Below are positions 54,031-63,300 of a DNA stretch of 64,000 nt, piece after piece. How positions within the stretch are numbered: the first letter of the stretch is position 1; every line of letters starts with the position of its first letter. Position numbers and translations under genes: made by a program. Source of the stretch: CAYRPN01 sp964426135 (lineage in GTDB: Bacteria; Planctomycetota; Phycisphaerae; Phycisphaerales; Phycisphaeraceae); NCBI GenBank assembly GCA_964426135.1, contig CAYRPN010000013.1, positions 1 to 64,000 on the forward strand, written 5' to 3'. The notes under the pieces were generated by a model. The model was not told where the DNA came from. It saw only the letters and a list, made by a program, of their open reading frames with translations, and made no database searches.

Positions 54031-55473
54031 AATGCCATTCGGTTAAGCATTTTCCCCTTGTTTTTCCGCTCTTTTCGCTTCTTCCTCCCGGCGTGGCCGC
54101 TTCAGCAGGTCGTACTCCTTCCATCGTCGGCGAATCACGCGCAGCTGGGTTCGAGCTTCGCGTCGGGGGTTCACAATCAGCTTCGCCACGCCGGGCAGGC
54201 CGAGCATCGTCACGCCGAGGAACCGCATGGCGTCGATGAAGCTGATGCGCCGGACGCTGACGCCCTGCCGCGCCGCGGCCCGCAGCATCGCCAGTCGCAC
54301 CAGGTTGTACGCGATCAGGTACATCGTCAGTTCCTTCTTCACACCCTCGACCGTCTGGCAGCGCAGCACGTTCATCTTCATCGTCGTCTTCAGATGATCG
54401 GAGCAGGTTTCGATGTTCCAGCGCTGGCCGTAGAGTTCGGCGATCTTCGCGTCGGGCCATGCCGCTTCATCGAACAACGTCGTGGCGATGATCACCTCCC
54501 GCGTGCACAAGCCCTTGTGCGACACCGTGAAGCGCACCAGGCGCACGTCCACGAAGTCCGGCAACGCGTCGAACTGATCGGCGGTCATCCACCTGGGCGC
54601 GACCGGCGGCTTCGTCCAGCGCTGCCTGCCGCGCGTCGAATCGATCTTGCGGCGCTGGTGCAGGCGGAAGCAGGCGAACACCCCGCGGGCGTTCAGCAAG
54701 GCCACGTGCGCGAAACTGCAAAACGCACGATCGCCCAGCAGAATGTCGCCGATTTGCAGTATCGGATGGACGCCGATGACGCTGCGCATGTCGTGTTGAA
54801 ACAGCGGAAGCGCAAGTAGGCTCTTGAACATGCCTGTCGCCGCGTCGAGCAGTCCCATGAGTTTGCCGGCGGGGTAGCCGACGCCCGGAAGTTGGCCCGG
54901 CGGCAGATCGAAATGCTCGCGCAGCGGAGGCGCGTCGCTCATGGAGAAGGTCGAGCCGTCGGCGATGAAGATGCGCCGGCCGAGGAGCCCAAGCGTCTGA
55001 CCGGCGGCGGCGTTCAGCGCGTGCGCGGCGTCGACGACGCGCTTCATCATCGCCTCGAGCATCGTCAGCGGCAGGCGCTGCCGCGCTTCGCAGTAGCTGG
55101 CGGGCGCGAAGTCGAGCCCCCGGGGGCCCGGCGAGTTGCCGCATCGCCGCGATGGCGACGTTGCCGTGGAGGATTTGCAGCAGGAAGAGACGGAAGGTGG
55201 TCCACATCGGCAGCAGCCGGTCGCGGCCGCGGCGCGGATCGCGGCTGCGGCGCGGATCGCGTTCCGTCCGCAGTTGCTCGAACTGCGACTCGAAGGGAAG
55301 ATGCGCCAGCGGGTCGCGCCGCACGCGGGCAATCGCACGAGAAATCTGAGCCGTCCGTGGCCTCCTGGGTGTGGTGTCGTGAAGCAACACCAGCATCGCA
55401 GGAGGTCATGGTTTGCGCAAGTTAATGTAAGTCGTTTGTTGGCGCGGAGTTAGGGCTTAACCGAATGGCATTC
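54031..55473 (-). mobile_element. IS4-family insertion sequence
   Basis: Bounded by perfect 19-bp inverted repeats, GAATGCCATTCGGTTAAGC at 54031-54049 and its complement at 55455-55473, about 1.44 kb overall. No target duplication is seen: flanks GCTCTGTCCC and AAGAATTCCC differ. The right side lies within the truncated fourth HINT cassette. The internal transposase frame is broken once. Confidence 0.9.
54043..55396 (-). pseudogene. IS4-type transposase with one frameshift
   Basis: Two overlapping frames make one transposase. The 5' frame (from 55396, MLVLLHDTTPRR...) ends its family-like part at RQLAGPPG; the 3' frame takes over at LDFAPASYCEARQRLPL. The change is +1 at a run CCGGGCCCCCGGGGGC (about 55117-55132). 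The catalytic residues are intact after the shift: IADGSTFSM (Asp), LLGDRAFCSF (Asp) and the YREK signature YGQRWNIETCSDHLKTTMKM (Tyr, Arg, Glu, Lys). Either a recent mutation or programmed frameshifting; length about 445 residues if joined. Confidence 0.88.
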
Positions 55474-56186
55474 AAGAATTCCCCTTTGATTGCCCCCTCA
55501 CTTGTCAACGATCCCCATTCTACCGTCTCCGACAGCCCATCCACCACATCACCGACATCCACCTGCGTCCCCGCCACAAAGCAGATGTAGGGATTGACAA
55601 ACCCGCGCACCGATCCGCCGATGCCGCCCTGCAGCGCTCCGAACTTCGCGCCGTTCCACGCGCCTTCCCAGGCGCTGCCCCACGAGCCGCCGTCGATCGC
55701 GCCGGTGACGAAGCCGGACATCGCGCCCAGCGTTGCGCCGGTGACCGCGCCGGCGGAGCCGTGGATGCCCGCGCTGAACAGCCGACTGACCAGCTTGCGT
55801 TCGACGGTCGCCGCGGCGCTGACGCCGTCGGCCAGTTTCGTCGCGCGGGCCACGATCCTCTCGCCGAGCTTCGACACCTTCAGCAGATCGCCCGCATACG
55901 GCATCACCGCGCCGGCCAGCGAGATCGCCGCGTTCTTCACGTCGCCCTCGGCGATGTAGAGCGCGGCGTTGAGCCCGTCGCTCAGGGGCGTGGGGTCGAT
56001 CAGGCCGATGACGTCGAGCGCGTTGTGCGCCAACGTCATCGGATCGAGCGCGGCGTTGAGCTCGGCCCAGTGCTGACGCTGCCGGTCGATGGCGGCGAAG
56101 GCGATGCGGGCGATGCCCGCCGGGTCGGCGACGTGGTGCGTGCCGGTGGTCAGGTCGTACCACGCCCCGCCCGCGGAGCGTGGCAA
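55474..56186 (-). pseudogene. Decayed fourth RHS pre-HINT cassette, cut by the IS
   Basis: The frame begins near GGAWYDLTTGTHHVADPAGI and continues through the pre-HINT region (DPTPLSDGLNAALYIAEGDV, KNAAISLAGAVMPYAG, GAVTGATLGAMSGFVTGAID). It is clearly related to the copies at 58431 and 60387 but more diverged. HINT opens with ICFVAGTQVDVGD, then nearly all of HINT is lost and the frame runs into the IS at 55473. No toxin tip and no start codon. A dead cassette. Confidence 0.82.
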
Positions 56187-56255
56187 GGTTCCATTGAAAG
56201 GACGTGGACCTCTGCCATCTCTGATGAGCGCACAAAACAGTATACTGAAACCATC

Positions 56256-56900
56256 TCATTCAGGAGTAAAACGCGGGCGCGATACTGTATTCACAATTCC
56301 TCGGGGACGATTGGTATCACTGTCAGACAATAGATTGGGAATAATCGGCTGAGTACCAACGAAGTGGGGCTGATTAAATCCCGCAAGTTTGAATCTCGAG
56401 TCGGTCCAAATGCAATTGTCAAATCGGCACCGGTCGAACATTGTTAAGTGAAACAGCGCACCAGAGAAATCGCATCGCAAGAAGTTGATCTTGTGACCCC
56501 CGGCACGCTCAAACCGTACTTGGCGAAAACTGCAGTCCACTACATCAACGCTGGCGAAATCACCAACCAATGCCTTGTCAAATATGCAATTGGACAACGG
56601 CCCCAGAAGTGCACCGTCCAAGTGTGCGCCTACGAACAGGCATTTACGTAACGCCGAATGGATATGACCGGCCGTTGTAAACCTCGCATGCGACATATCA
56701 ATACCTTCCAGCAAGGGCGCTTTGACGGCAACCGTGAACGGAACTCCTCGCAAGTCAACATATATGACGCCATCGCTTGCTATTGTTCCAAAAGGCGTCG
56801 TCGATAAGTCACCTGTCGCGAGTATTGCATTGGCGACACGCTGTGCATCAGTACTCCAGCGAGCCTGTAAGGCACGGTGGTCGATAGATTGCTGTGACAT
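56256..56900 (-). CDS. Pentapeptide-repeat protein, probable immunity protein of toxin 3
   Basis: 214 residues. Pentapeptide (A/C-[D/N]-L-x-x type) turns run through residues 70-180: HSALRKCLFVGAHLDGALLG, CIFDKALVGDFASVDVVDCS, FLRCDFSGALFHLTMFDRCR. N-terminal 60 residues are unlike the rest. It starts 8 bp after the stop of toxin cassette 3, the standard toxin-immunity order. Lower GC than the chromosome around it, as with toxin 3, which suggests acquisition together. Family knowledge: pentapeptide-repeat immunity proteins occur in polymorphic toxin loci. Confidence 0.8.
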   Translation of the reverse strand: MSQQSIDHRALQARWSTDAQRVANAILATGDLSTTPFGTIASDGVIYVDLRGVPFTVAVKAPLLEGIDMSHARFTTAGHIHSALRKCLFVGAHLDGALLGPLSNCIFDKALVGDFASVDVVDCSFRQVRFERAGGHKINFLRCDFSGALFHLTMFDRCRFDNCIWTDSRFKLAGFNQPHFVGTQPIIPNLLSDSDTNRPRGIVNTVSRPRFTPE

Positions 56901-56908
56901 TGCTTCTC

Positions 56909-57862
56909 TCAGTATAGTGCTTCAAAGATGACAGGCGAGGACGAATGATCGTACTTGAGTGCTTTACCAGCGCTCCCTGCGGATGTAATGTCACCAATGG
57001 CCCATTGGCCGGATCCAACGTCAAGCTGGTAGTCCGGACGAAGAGGCCGCAGGGCTTTTAGACCCAACCTGCTTCCCTTATTTGCTGTGGCTGCAGTTGG
57101 CAGGATTCCTTTGCGCTTTAATACGGTATCAGCTATTTGTTGAATCGCGCTCCCTTTGAACATTCGTCCAAGGAATGGAACATGCTTTAGCTTGTGATAC
57201 AGCGCAGCCATTGGAGACCCTGCGGTACCGCCCTTACTTAGATATCGCTCAGCGACATCGACCGCGTGCCGCAATTGATCGGCGAAAGCATCAACAGCCG
57301 GATATTTTCCTTTTGCACCCTTGACATAACTAATCGTGCATTTGTTATGCACCCACACCGCGGTCACTCGCCCCACGCCGTCCTCGACGAAGTAGGTGTG
57401 GTCGCCTTCGACCTCGAAGTTGTAGACCTCGACGCCTTGGGGAATCTCTTGGCGGGTGGATGACAGGACGATGGCGTCGTTGCTGCCATCGCCTTCGTTG
57501 AGCCGGTCGCCTCCTTTCAGGTCTTTGGCCGCGATCCAGCCGCCTTGGCCGCCGTTAATACTTTCGACCCAGAACGGATGCTCGTCGGTGGTGCGGATGG
57601 TTTCGACGTTGCCGTCGCGGTCGCGGATCGTGACCACGCGCAGGTGGTCGCTGGCGTTGCGGAACAGCTTCGTCACCTTGCGAAGCTGCACGCCGTCGCC
57701 TTCATCATACTGATCGCGGGCGAGGACTTCATCGCCTTCCTCGATGTCTTCGATCTTCTTGAGCAGGAACGTGCCGTCGGCGTTGATGCCGGTGATCACG
57801 TGCGTGCCGGCGGCGAAGCAGACGAAGGGGTTGATCGCGCCGCGCACGGCGCCGCCGAGGCC
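56909..57862 (-). CDS. Orphan toxin cassette 3: PT-HINT domain plus a 144-residue toxin tip
   Basis: The frame opens inside the copy of the HINT segment, with GTG 57847 the first possible start but no ribosome site. HINT (PFVCFAAGTHVITGINADGT to VTAVWVHN) is nearly identical to the other copies. After VHNKC the sequence is unique: residues in YVKGAKGKYPAVDAFADQL, LKHVPFLGRMFKGSAIQQI and RPDYQLDVGSGQWAIGDITS. The last piece resembles the D...GxG.W...D.TS end of restriction-endonuclease-like toxin tips. Lower GC than HINT. The copy starts directly at the stop codon of the neighbouring immunity gene. Probably silent until recombined. Confidence 0.82.
   Translation of the reverse strand, partial: GLGGAVRGAINPFVCFAAGTHVITGINADGTFLLKKIEDIEEGDEVLARDQYDEGDGVQLRKVTKLFRNASDHLRVVTIRDRDGNVETIRTTDEHPFWVESINGGQGGWIAAKDLKGGDRLNEGDGSNDAIVLSSTRQEIPQGVEVYNFEVEGDHTYFVEDGVGRVTAVWVHNKCTISYVKGAKGKYPAVDAFADQLRHAVDVAERYLSKGGTAGSPMAALYHKLKHVPFLGRMFKGSAIQQIADTVLKRKGILPTAATANKGSRLGLKALRPLRPDYQLDVGSGQWAIGDITSAGSAGKALKYDHSSSPVIFEALY
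57346..57862 (-). repeat. HINT repeat copy 3 (HINT only)
   Basis: 517 bp matching 60807-61323. The upstream edge is GAGGCCGC, just before HINT; the downstream edge is at TTATGCACCC, which encodes VHN. The match breaks sharply at both ends. Confidence 0.93.
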
Positions 57863-57868
57863 GCGTGG

Positions 57869-58411
57869 CTACTTCGCACGCTTCGCGCGCCCTGGGCGCT
57901 GAATGGCCTTGGCTAATCGCTGCAAGTCAATGCGAACCGCCTCGTAGCGTGGGTCATCCAACAACGTTCGCACCTCCTCCAATAGCGATGAGTCGCCGAC
58001 CGTCACCAAGGAGTTGATCAGTGCCCAGCGGTAGCTGTTGCGGTCTTCATTGGGGGCCGTCTCCTTCTTGAGCTCCTCCATGAGCACGCGCGGTATATGC
58101 GTTCCTCTCGCCTCCTTTACAGCCAAAGCGCGGGCTATTCCCTCCTTGGTCCGTTTGTGATAGGGCCGCGTCAGATGTTCAGCCAACGTACTCAACAGGT
58201 GCGGATACGGGACTGCAGTATTCACCAGGTCCCACTCCGATCGCGTATCGCCACACTGGCGCACCCCTTCAGGCCAGCCCGCGGCGGTTAAAGCGGCCAC
58301 AAGAGGCTCGGCATCCTTGGTCAGCATCGCGGCGTGCTCGGCCCATTGACGCTCGCGCTGGTCGGCAGTCAAATTATCGCGGTACTTCTCGATGAATTCT
58401 TTAGTATTCAC
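57869..58411 (-). CDS. HEAT-like helical protein, probable immunity protein of toxin 2
   Basis: 180 residues, all-helical with short repeating Leu/Ala pairs (DAEPLVAALTAAGWPEGVRQ, LLSTLAEHLTRPYHKRTKEG, WALINSLVTVGDSSLLEEVR). This is the look of HEAT/armadillo-like immunity proteins. Starts 19 bp after the end of toxin cassette 2. Its stop codon lies at the edge of HINT copy 3. Confidence 0.78.
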   Translation of the reverse strand: MNTKEFIEKYRDNLTADQRERQWAEHAAMLTKDAEPLVAALTAAGWPEGVRQCGDTRSEWDLVNTAVPYPHLLSTLAEHLTRPYHKRTKEGIARALAVKEARGTHIPRVLMEELKKETAPNEDRNSYRWALINSLVTVGDSSLLEEVRTLLDDPRYEAVRIDLQRLAKAIQRPGRAKRAK

Positions 58412-58430
58412 CCTTGCGCTCCAGTACTTG

Positions 58431-59925
58431 TTAAAGTGCGCGAACGATTTTTAGGAGTCCTGCATTCTCGGCGGCTTGAAGTGGGGCACTAATTTTCGTG
58501 CCGGTTCCCGACCTCACCCACAATTCAAACGGCAACTTTTCCTTCTTAGCGATCGCAATGTAGTCCCTGATCTGCGAAGTCAGGCCTTGATACTTCACAT
58601 TCTTCACTTCTTTGATCAGGGTCTTGGTTACTTCGTCCGGGAATCGCATCCGCCCTGATTCTGGCCCTATGATGCCTTTCTTTGCTTGCGTGATTCCGCC
58701 TGCCTTCTCCCCGGCCTTTCCCTTCGCAACCGATTCAGCAATGTTGCATACATTATGCACCCACACCGCCGTGACGCGCCCCACGCCGTCCTCAACGAAA
58801 TAGGTGTGGTCGCCTTCGACCTCGAAGTTGTAGACCTCGACGCCCTGGGGAATCTCCTGGCGGGTGGATGACAGGACGATGGCGTCGTTGCTGCCGTCGC
58901 CTTCGTTGAGCCGGTCGCCTCCTTTCAGGTCTTTGGCCGCGATCCAGCCGCCTTGGCCGCCGTTAATACTTTCGACCCAGAACGGATGCTCGTCGGTGGT
59001 GCGGATGGTTTCGACGTTGCCGTCGCGGTCGCGGATCGTGACCACGCGCAGGTGGTCGCTGGCGTTGCGGAACAGCTTCGTCACCTTGCGAAGCTGCACG
59101 CCGTCGCCTTCATCATACTGATCGCGGGCGAGGACTTCATCGCCTTCCTCGATGTCTTCGATCTTCTTGAGCAGGAACGTGCCGTCGGCGTTGATGCCGG
59201 TGATCACGTGCGTGCCGGCGGCGAAGCAGACGAAGGGCTTGATCGCCCCGCGCACGGCGCTGCCGAGGCCGCCCTGAATCGCGCCGAACTTGGCGCCGGA
59301 CCACGCGCCGGCGAGGGCGCCGGAGAGTTCGCCGGATTCGATGAGTCCGCTGGTGAAACCGTAGGCCGCCCCCATCGCCGCGCCGCCGACGGCCCCGGCG
59401 ACGCCCTGGATGCCGGCGCTCAGCAGACGGCAACCCGCGGAGCCAGCCAGCGTCGACACGCCGTTGGTCAACGCTTTGACGTACTTCGTGCCCTTGACCA
59501 GATCGCCCGCATACGGCAAGAGCGCCCCGGCCAGCGAGATCGCCGCGTTCTTCATGTCGCCTTCGACGGCGTAGAGCGCGGCGTTGAGGCCGTCGCTCAC
59601 CGGCGTGGGGTCGAACAGGCCGATCACGTCGAGCACGGTGTGCACCGCGGTCATCGGATCGAGCGCGGCGGCGCGGTCGGCCCAGTGCTGACGCTCTCGG
59701 TCGATGGCGGCGAGGTTGATCCGCGCGATGCCGGCCGGGTCGGCGGCGTGATAGGAGCCGGTGGTCAGGTCGTACCACGCCCCGCCCGCCGCCGTCGCCC
59801 CGCCGGCGGGGAAGAGGAACATCGTCGCCGCCGGCTCGTGCCAGCCGCCGCGGTAGAGGTGGCGGAAGCGGAGCGTGCCGGGATGCTCGCCGGGCTTGCG
59901 GATCAGCGGCGACCAGGCGTCGGTG
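58431..59925 (-). CDS. Orphan toxin cassette 2: pre-HINT, PT-HINT and a REase-fold toxin tip
   Basis: The frame is open from 60080, but the part before TDAWSPLIRKPGEHPGTLRF (59925) has no homology to RHS and no plausible start. From there to VHN it is a copy of the main protein. Pre-HINT has DPTPVSDGLNAALYAVEGDM; HINT starts PFVCFAAGTHV. The tip of about 106 residues (VCNIAESVAKGKAGEKAGGI, LIKEVKNVKYQGLTSQIRDY, FELWVRSGTGTKISAPLQAA) matches the REase-fold toxin type with an E-V-K active-site core. Silent cassette, not a complete gene: no N-terminal RHS part. Immunity gene follows. Confidence 0.85.
58752..59925 (-). repeat. Pre-HINT/HINT repeat copy 2 (1174 bp)
   Basis: Same length as copy 1 (60804-61977) without visible gaps, and close in sequence. 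Left edge TTATGCACCC (VHN), right edge GCGTCGGTG just before the TDAWSPL codons. The match ends within a few bases at both ends. Confidence 0.93.
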
Positions 59926-60024
59926 TATTGCCGCAGAACTTCATGATTGGCCAAGGGATACGGCAAACGCCCGACGGTGTTAGCCTTTCTCTCCGCTCGC
60001 GATCTGGTCTGAATCAGGACTAGC

Positions 60025-60390
60025 CTAAGGGAGTGGGAATCCTGCTGCTTCCCACGATTGCCACGAATCCGATAAAGCAATTACCAATTGCGAGGGCAAA
60101 TTGGGCACCAATGCCCCTCCATCGACAAGCACTGGCATAGCAAGTGGATCAGAGAACCGAAGAATTACAAGGCGCCCACCGCTGTCGTCGCCAACTGCGA
60201 GAAAGTCATGCCTATATTTTTGAACTTGCAACGTCGAGTTCCGTTCCTTGAGCTGGTCTAGTTGATAGAGTACGAGCCCGTCGTCGCGAACTGCTTCTTG
60301 GTGCGAACGAAGAAAGCGCACGTAGACATCCGACAACACGCCACCCAGTTCTGTTTCGATATCTTTCACTTGATCGTCGAACGAACTCAT
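60025..60390 (-). CDS. SUKH/SMI1-KNR4-like immunity protein of toxin 1
   Basis: 121 residues. LGGVLSDVYVRFLRSHQEAV, DGLVLYQLDQLKERN, FLAVGDDSGGRLVILRFSDP follow the SUKH pattern (LP..Y..FL...G........ and G..G.). It overlaps the RHS stop by 4 bp (ATGA), so both are translated together. Family knowledge: SUKH proteins neutralise various nuclease toxins. Confidence 0.85.
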   Translation of the reverse strand: MSSFDDQVKDIETELGGVLSDVYVRFLRSHQEAVRDDGLVLYQLDQLKERNSTLQVQKYRHDFLAVGDDSGGRLVILRFSDPLAMPVLVDGGALVPNLPSQLVIALSDSWQSWEAAGFPLP

Positions 60391-63300
60391 TTGAATCCTC
60401 CGAGGGAATCAAAGTACTTATATGCTCTTTTTGCCACTCGCTGCGCAGTGCGCACGTCTACGCCACTATCCAGAAGATCTCGCATTGCAAATTGAAACTC
60501 CTCGCGCAGCGTGCCGCCCCATCCAAGCGCATGGCGTCTCGCTGCCTGCAAACCATTCACAGACGCGTGCTGCGTTCCTGCAATTGTCTGGAGAAGAACT
60601 CCGGGTGCTGAGTCTCGATGGTACTTCGGAATACCAAGAGTGTGCTTATTCAGTTCTACCCAAGCATCTTGTATGAAATGATGCGATTGGACTCTACCAT
60701 CAACGACGGAGTTCGTGTTACCTGGAGCACGATTCTTGCCAGAGCTTAGGTTTCCATGTACATCAACATCACCTACTTGATATCCGCCCGGCCTCTTACA
60801 CACATTATGCACCCACACCGCGGTCACTCGCCCCACGCCGTCCTCGACGAAGTAGGTGTGGTCGCCTTCGACCTCGAAGTTGTAGACCTCGACGCCTTGG
60901 GGAATCTCTTGGCGGGTGGATGACAGGACGATGGCGTCGTTGCTGCCATCGCCTTCGTTGAGCCGGTCGCCTCCTTTCAGGTCTTTGGCCGCGATCCAGC
61001 CGCCTTGGCCGCCGTTAATACTTTCGACCCAGAACGGATGCTCGTCGGTGGTGCGGATGGTTTCGACGTTGCCGTCGCGGTCGCGGATCGTGACCACGCG
61101 CAGGTGGTCGCTGGCGTTGCGGAACAGCTTCGTCACCTTGCGAAGCTGCACGCCGTCGCCTTCATCATACTGATCGCGGGCGAGGACTTCATCGCCTTCC
61201 TCGATGTCTTCGATCTTCTTGAGCAGGAACGTGCCGTCGGCGTTGATGCCGGTGATCACGTGCGTGCCGGCGGCGAAGCAGACGAAGGGCTTGATCGCCC
61301 CGCGCACGGCGCTGCCGAGGCCGCCCTGAATCGCGCCGAACTTGGCGCCGGACCACGCGCCGGCGAATGCGCCGGAGAGTTCGCCGGATTCGATGAGTCC
61401 GCTGGTGAAGCCGTAGGCCGCCCCCATCGCCGCGCCGCCAACGGCCCCGGCGACGCCCTGGATGCCGGCGCTCAGCAGACGGCATCCCGCGGAGCCCGCC
61501 AGCGTCGACACGCCGTTGGTCAACGCTTTGATGTACTTCGTGCCCTTGACCAGATCGCCCGCATACGGCAAGAGCGCGCCGGCCAGCGAGATCGCCGCGT
61601 TCTTCATGTCGCCCTCGACGGCGTAGAGCGCGGCGTTGAGGCCGTCGCTCAGCGGCGTGGGGTCGAACAGGCCGATCACGTCGAGCACGGTGTGCACCGC
61701 GGTCATCGGATCGAGCGCGGCGGCGCGGTCGGCCCAGTGCTGACGCTCTCGGTCGATGGCGGCGAGGTTGATCCGCGCGATGCCGGCCGGGTCGGCGGCG
61801 TGATAGGAGCCGGTGGTCAGGTCGTACCACGCCCCGCCCGCCGCGGTCGCCCCGCCGGCGGGGAAGAGGAACATCGTCGCCGCCGGCTCATGCCAGCCGC
61901 CGCGGTAGAGGTGGCGGAAGCGGAGGGTGCCGGGGTGTTCGCCGGGCTTGCGGATCAGCGGCGACCAGGCGTCGGTGAGGGCGACGACGGGTCGCGGCGG
62001 GAGGATGGGCACGCGGCCGTAGGAAGCCTCGCGCGCGTTTGGCAGTGTGGCGCGGTCGGTGAGCGGCGTGTAGACGTAACGTTCGAGCACCTGGCCGGTG
62101 GAGCCGACGACGGCGGTGGTGGAGCCCATCGGATCGGAGAGGGCGTAGAGGCGAATGGTTTGACTGAGGGCGTGCGTATCTCGCAGGAGGAGGTTGCCGC
62201 CGGCGGGGCTGTAGATGTAGCGGGACCAGAGGTCTCCGACCCACGAGGGTGAAGAAGCGGCGAACCGGGATAACAGCACGCGACCGGCGAGATCGACCGT
62301 GAGACGCTCGACGGCGAGGACTTCAACGGGGGCGGCGTTGAGGGCGATGCCGCCGCCGATGATCTGGCCCGGGAGGCCAAAGAGGAGCGTGCTAGCCGGT
62401 GTCACGACGTGCCAATAGCGCTGCGCCTCGGTGCGTCCGATTATGCGGCCAAGGGCGTCGTAGACGAAGCGCGACTCCTTCGCGTCAATGCGTTCGAGCA
62501 GCCCGCCGTTGGCCACGGCGGGAGCGCCGCGGCGCCAAGCGGCGGCGGCGACGACGCGGCCCCAGGCGTCGGTCGTTTCGGTCACCGTTTCATCGGCGCC
62601 TTGGCGGGACTTGGTCGTGTGTCCGATCAGGTTGGGATAGGTGAGATCGCGGTTGAACGAGAAATCGGGTTCGGGCGTTTCTCCGGTGGGCCTCGGATCG
62701 GGATCGATATCGACGACCAATGAAGGCGTGCCGGCCAGCTTTGGAACACCGCCGGTGACGCTGATCGCGCCGCGGGCGAAGTAGTCCTGCCGACCCAGCG
62801 GATCGCGTTCACCGGCACGGGCGTGCAGTTCGCTGAACTTCGGATTCAGCACGTTGAGGCTGTAGGTGCGGTTGCCGGCCGCGTCGTAGCCGTATTGAAC
62901 GTGATCGATGGCGGTTCCGCCGCTGGTCCATTTCTGATCGGTGACCCGGCCGAAACGGTCGAGTCCGGTCAGTTGCCGGTCGGCGTTAAGGTAGCTGAGC
63001 TTGATCTGAGCCTGTTCGTATTCCCGCTCGACCACGGTGGAAAGTCCCATGTATCGATAAGACTCGATGAGGTTGTCGCCCTCGCGAATCCAGCTCACCC
63101 GGCTGATTCGGCTGTCCAGGTCACGGAGGTAGCGATACTCCACGACGTGGCCATCGGGATACACGATGCTCGCAAGCCGGTCGTAATTGGCGTCCCCGTT
63201 GAACTCGCGCTGGTAGGTGACAGTGCTGGAATAGGTTGCGCTGCCATAAGTGATCGAGCCTTGGTGCGGGCCTTGATCGAGGACACTGAAGGTCTTGGAG

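Noticed and set aside
59926..60080. Extension of toxin cassette 2 to a start at 60080
   Set aside because: It runs antisense-free but inside the immunity gene 1 in another frame, without ribosome site or RHS similarity; cassette 2 appears to lack its own start.
57346..61278. HINT copies as inteins
   Set aside because: There is no conserved extein on the C-side: each HINT is followed by a different toxin tip and a stop. The pattern fits PT-HINT autoprotease, not protein splicing.
61005..62252. Long plus-strand frame opposite the RHS gene, repeated at 58953 and 57545
   Set aside because: Repeats only because HINT DNA is repeated; no motif and no start signal.
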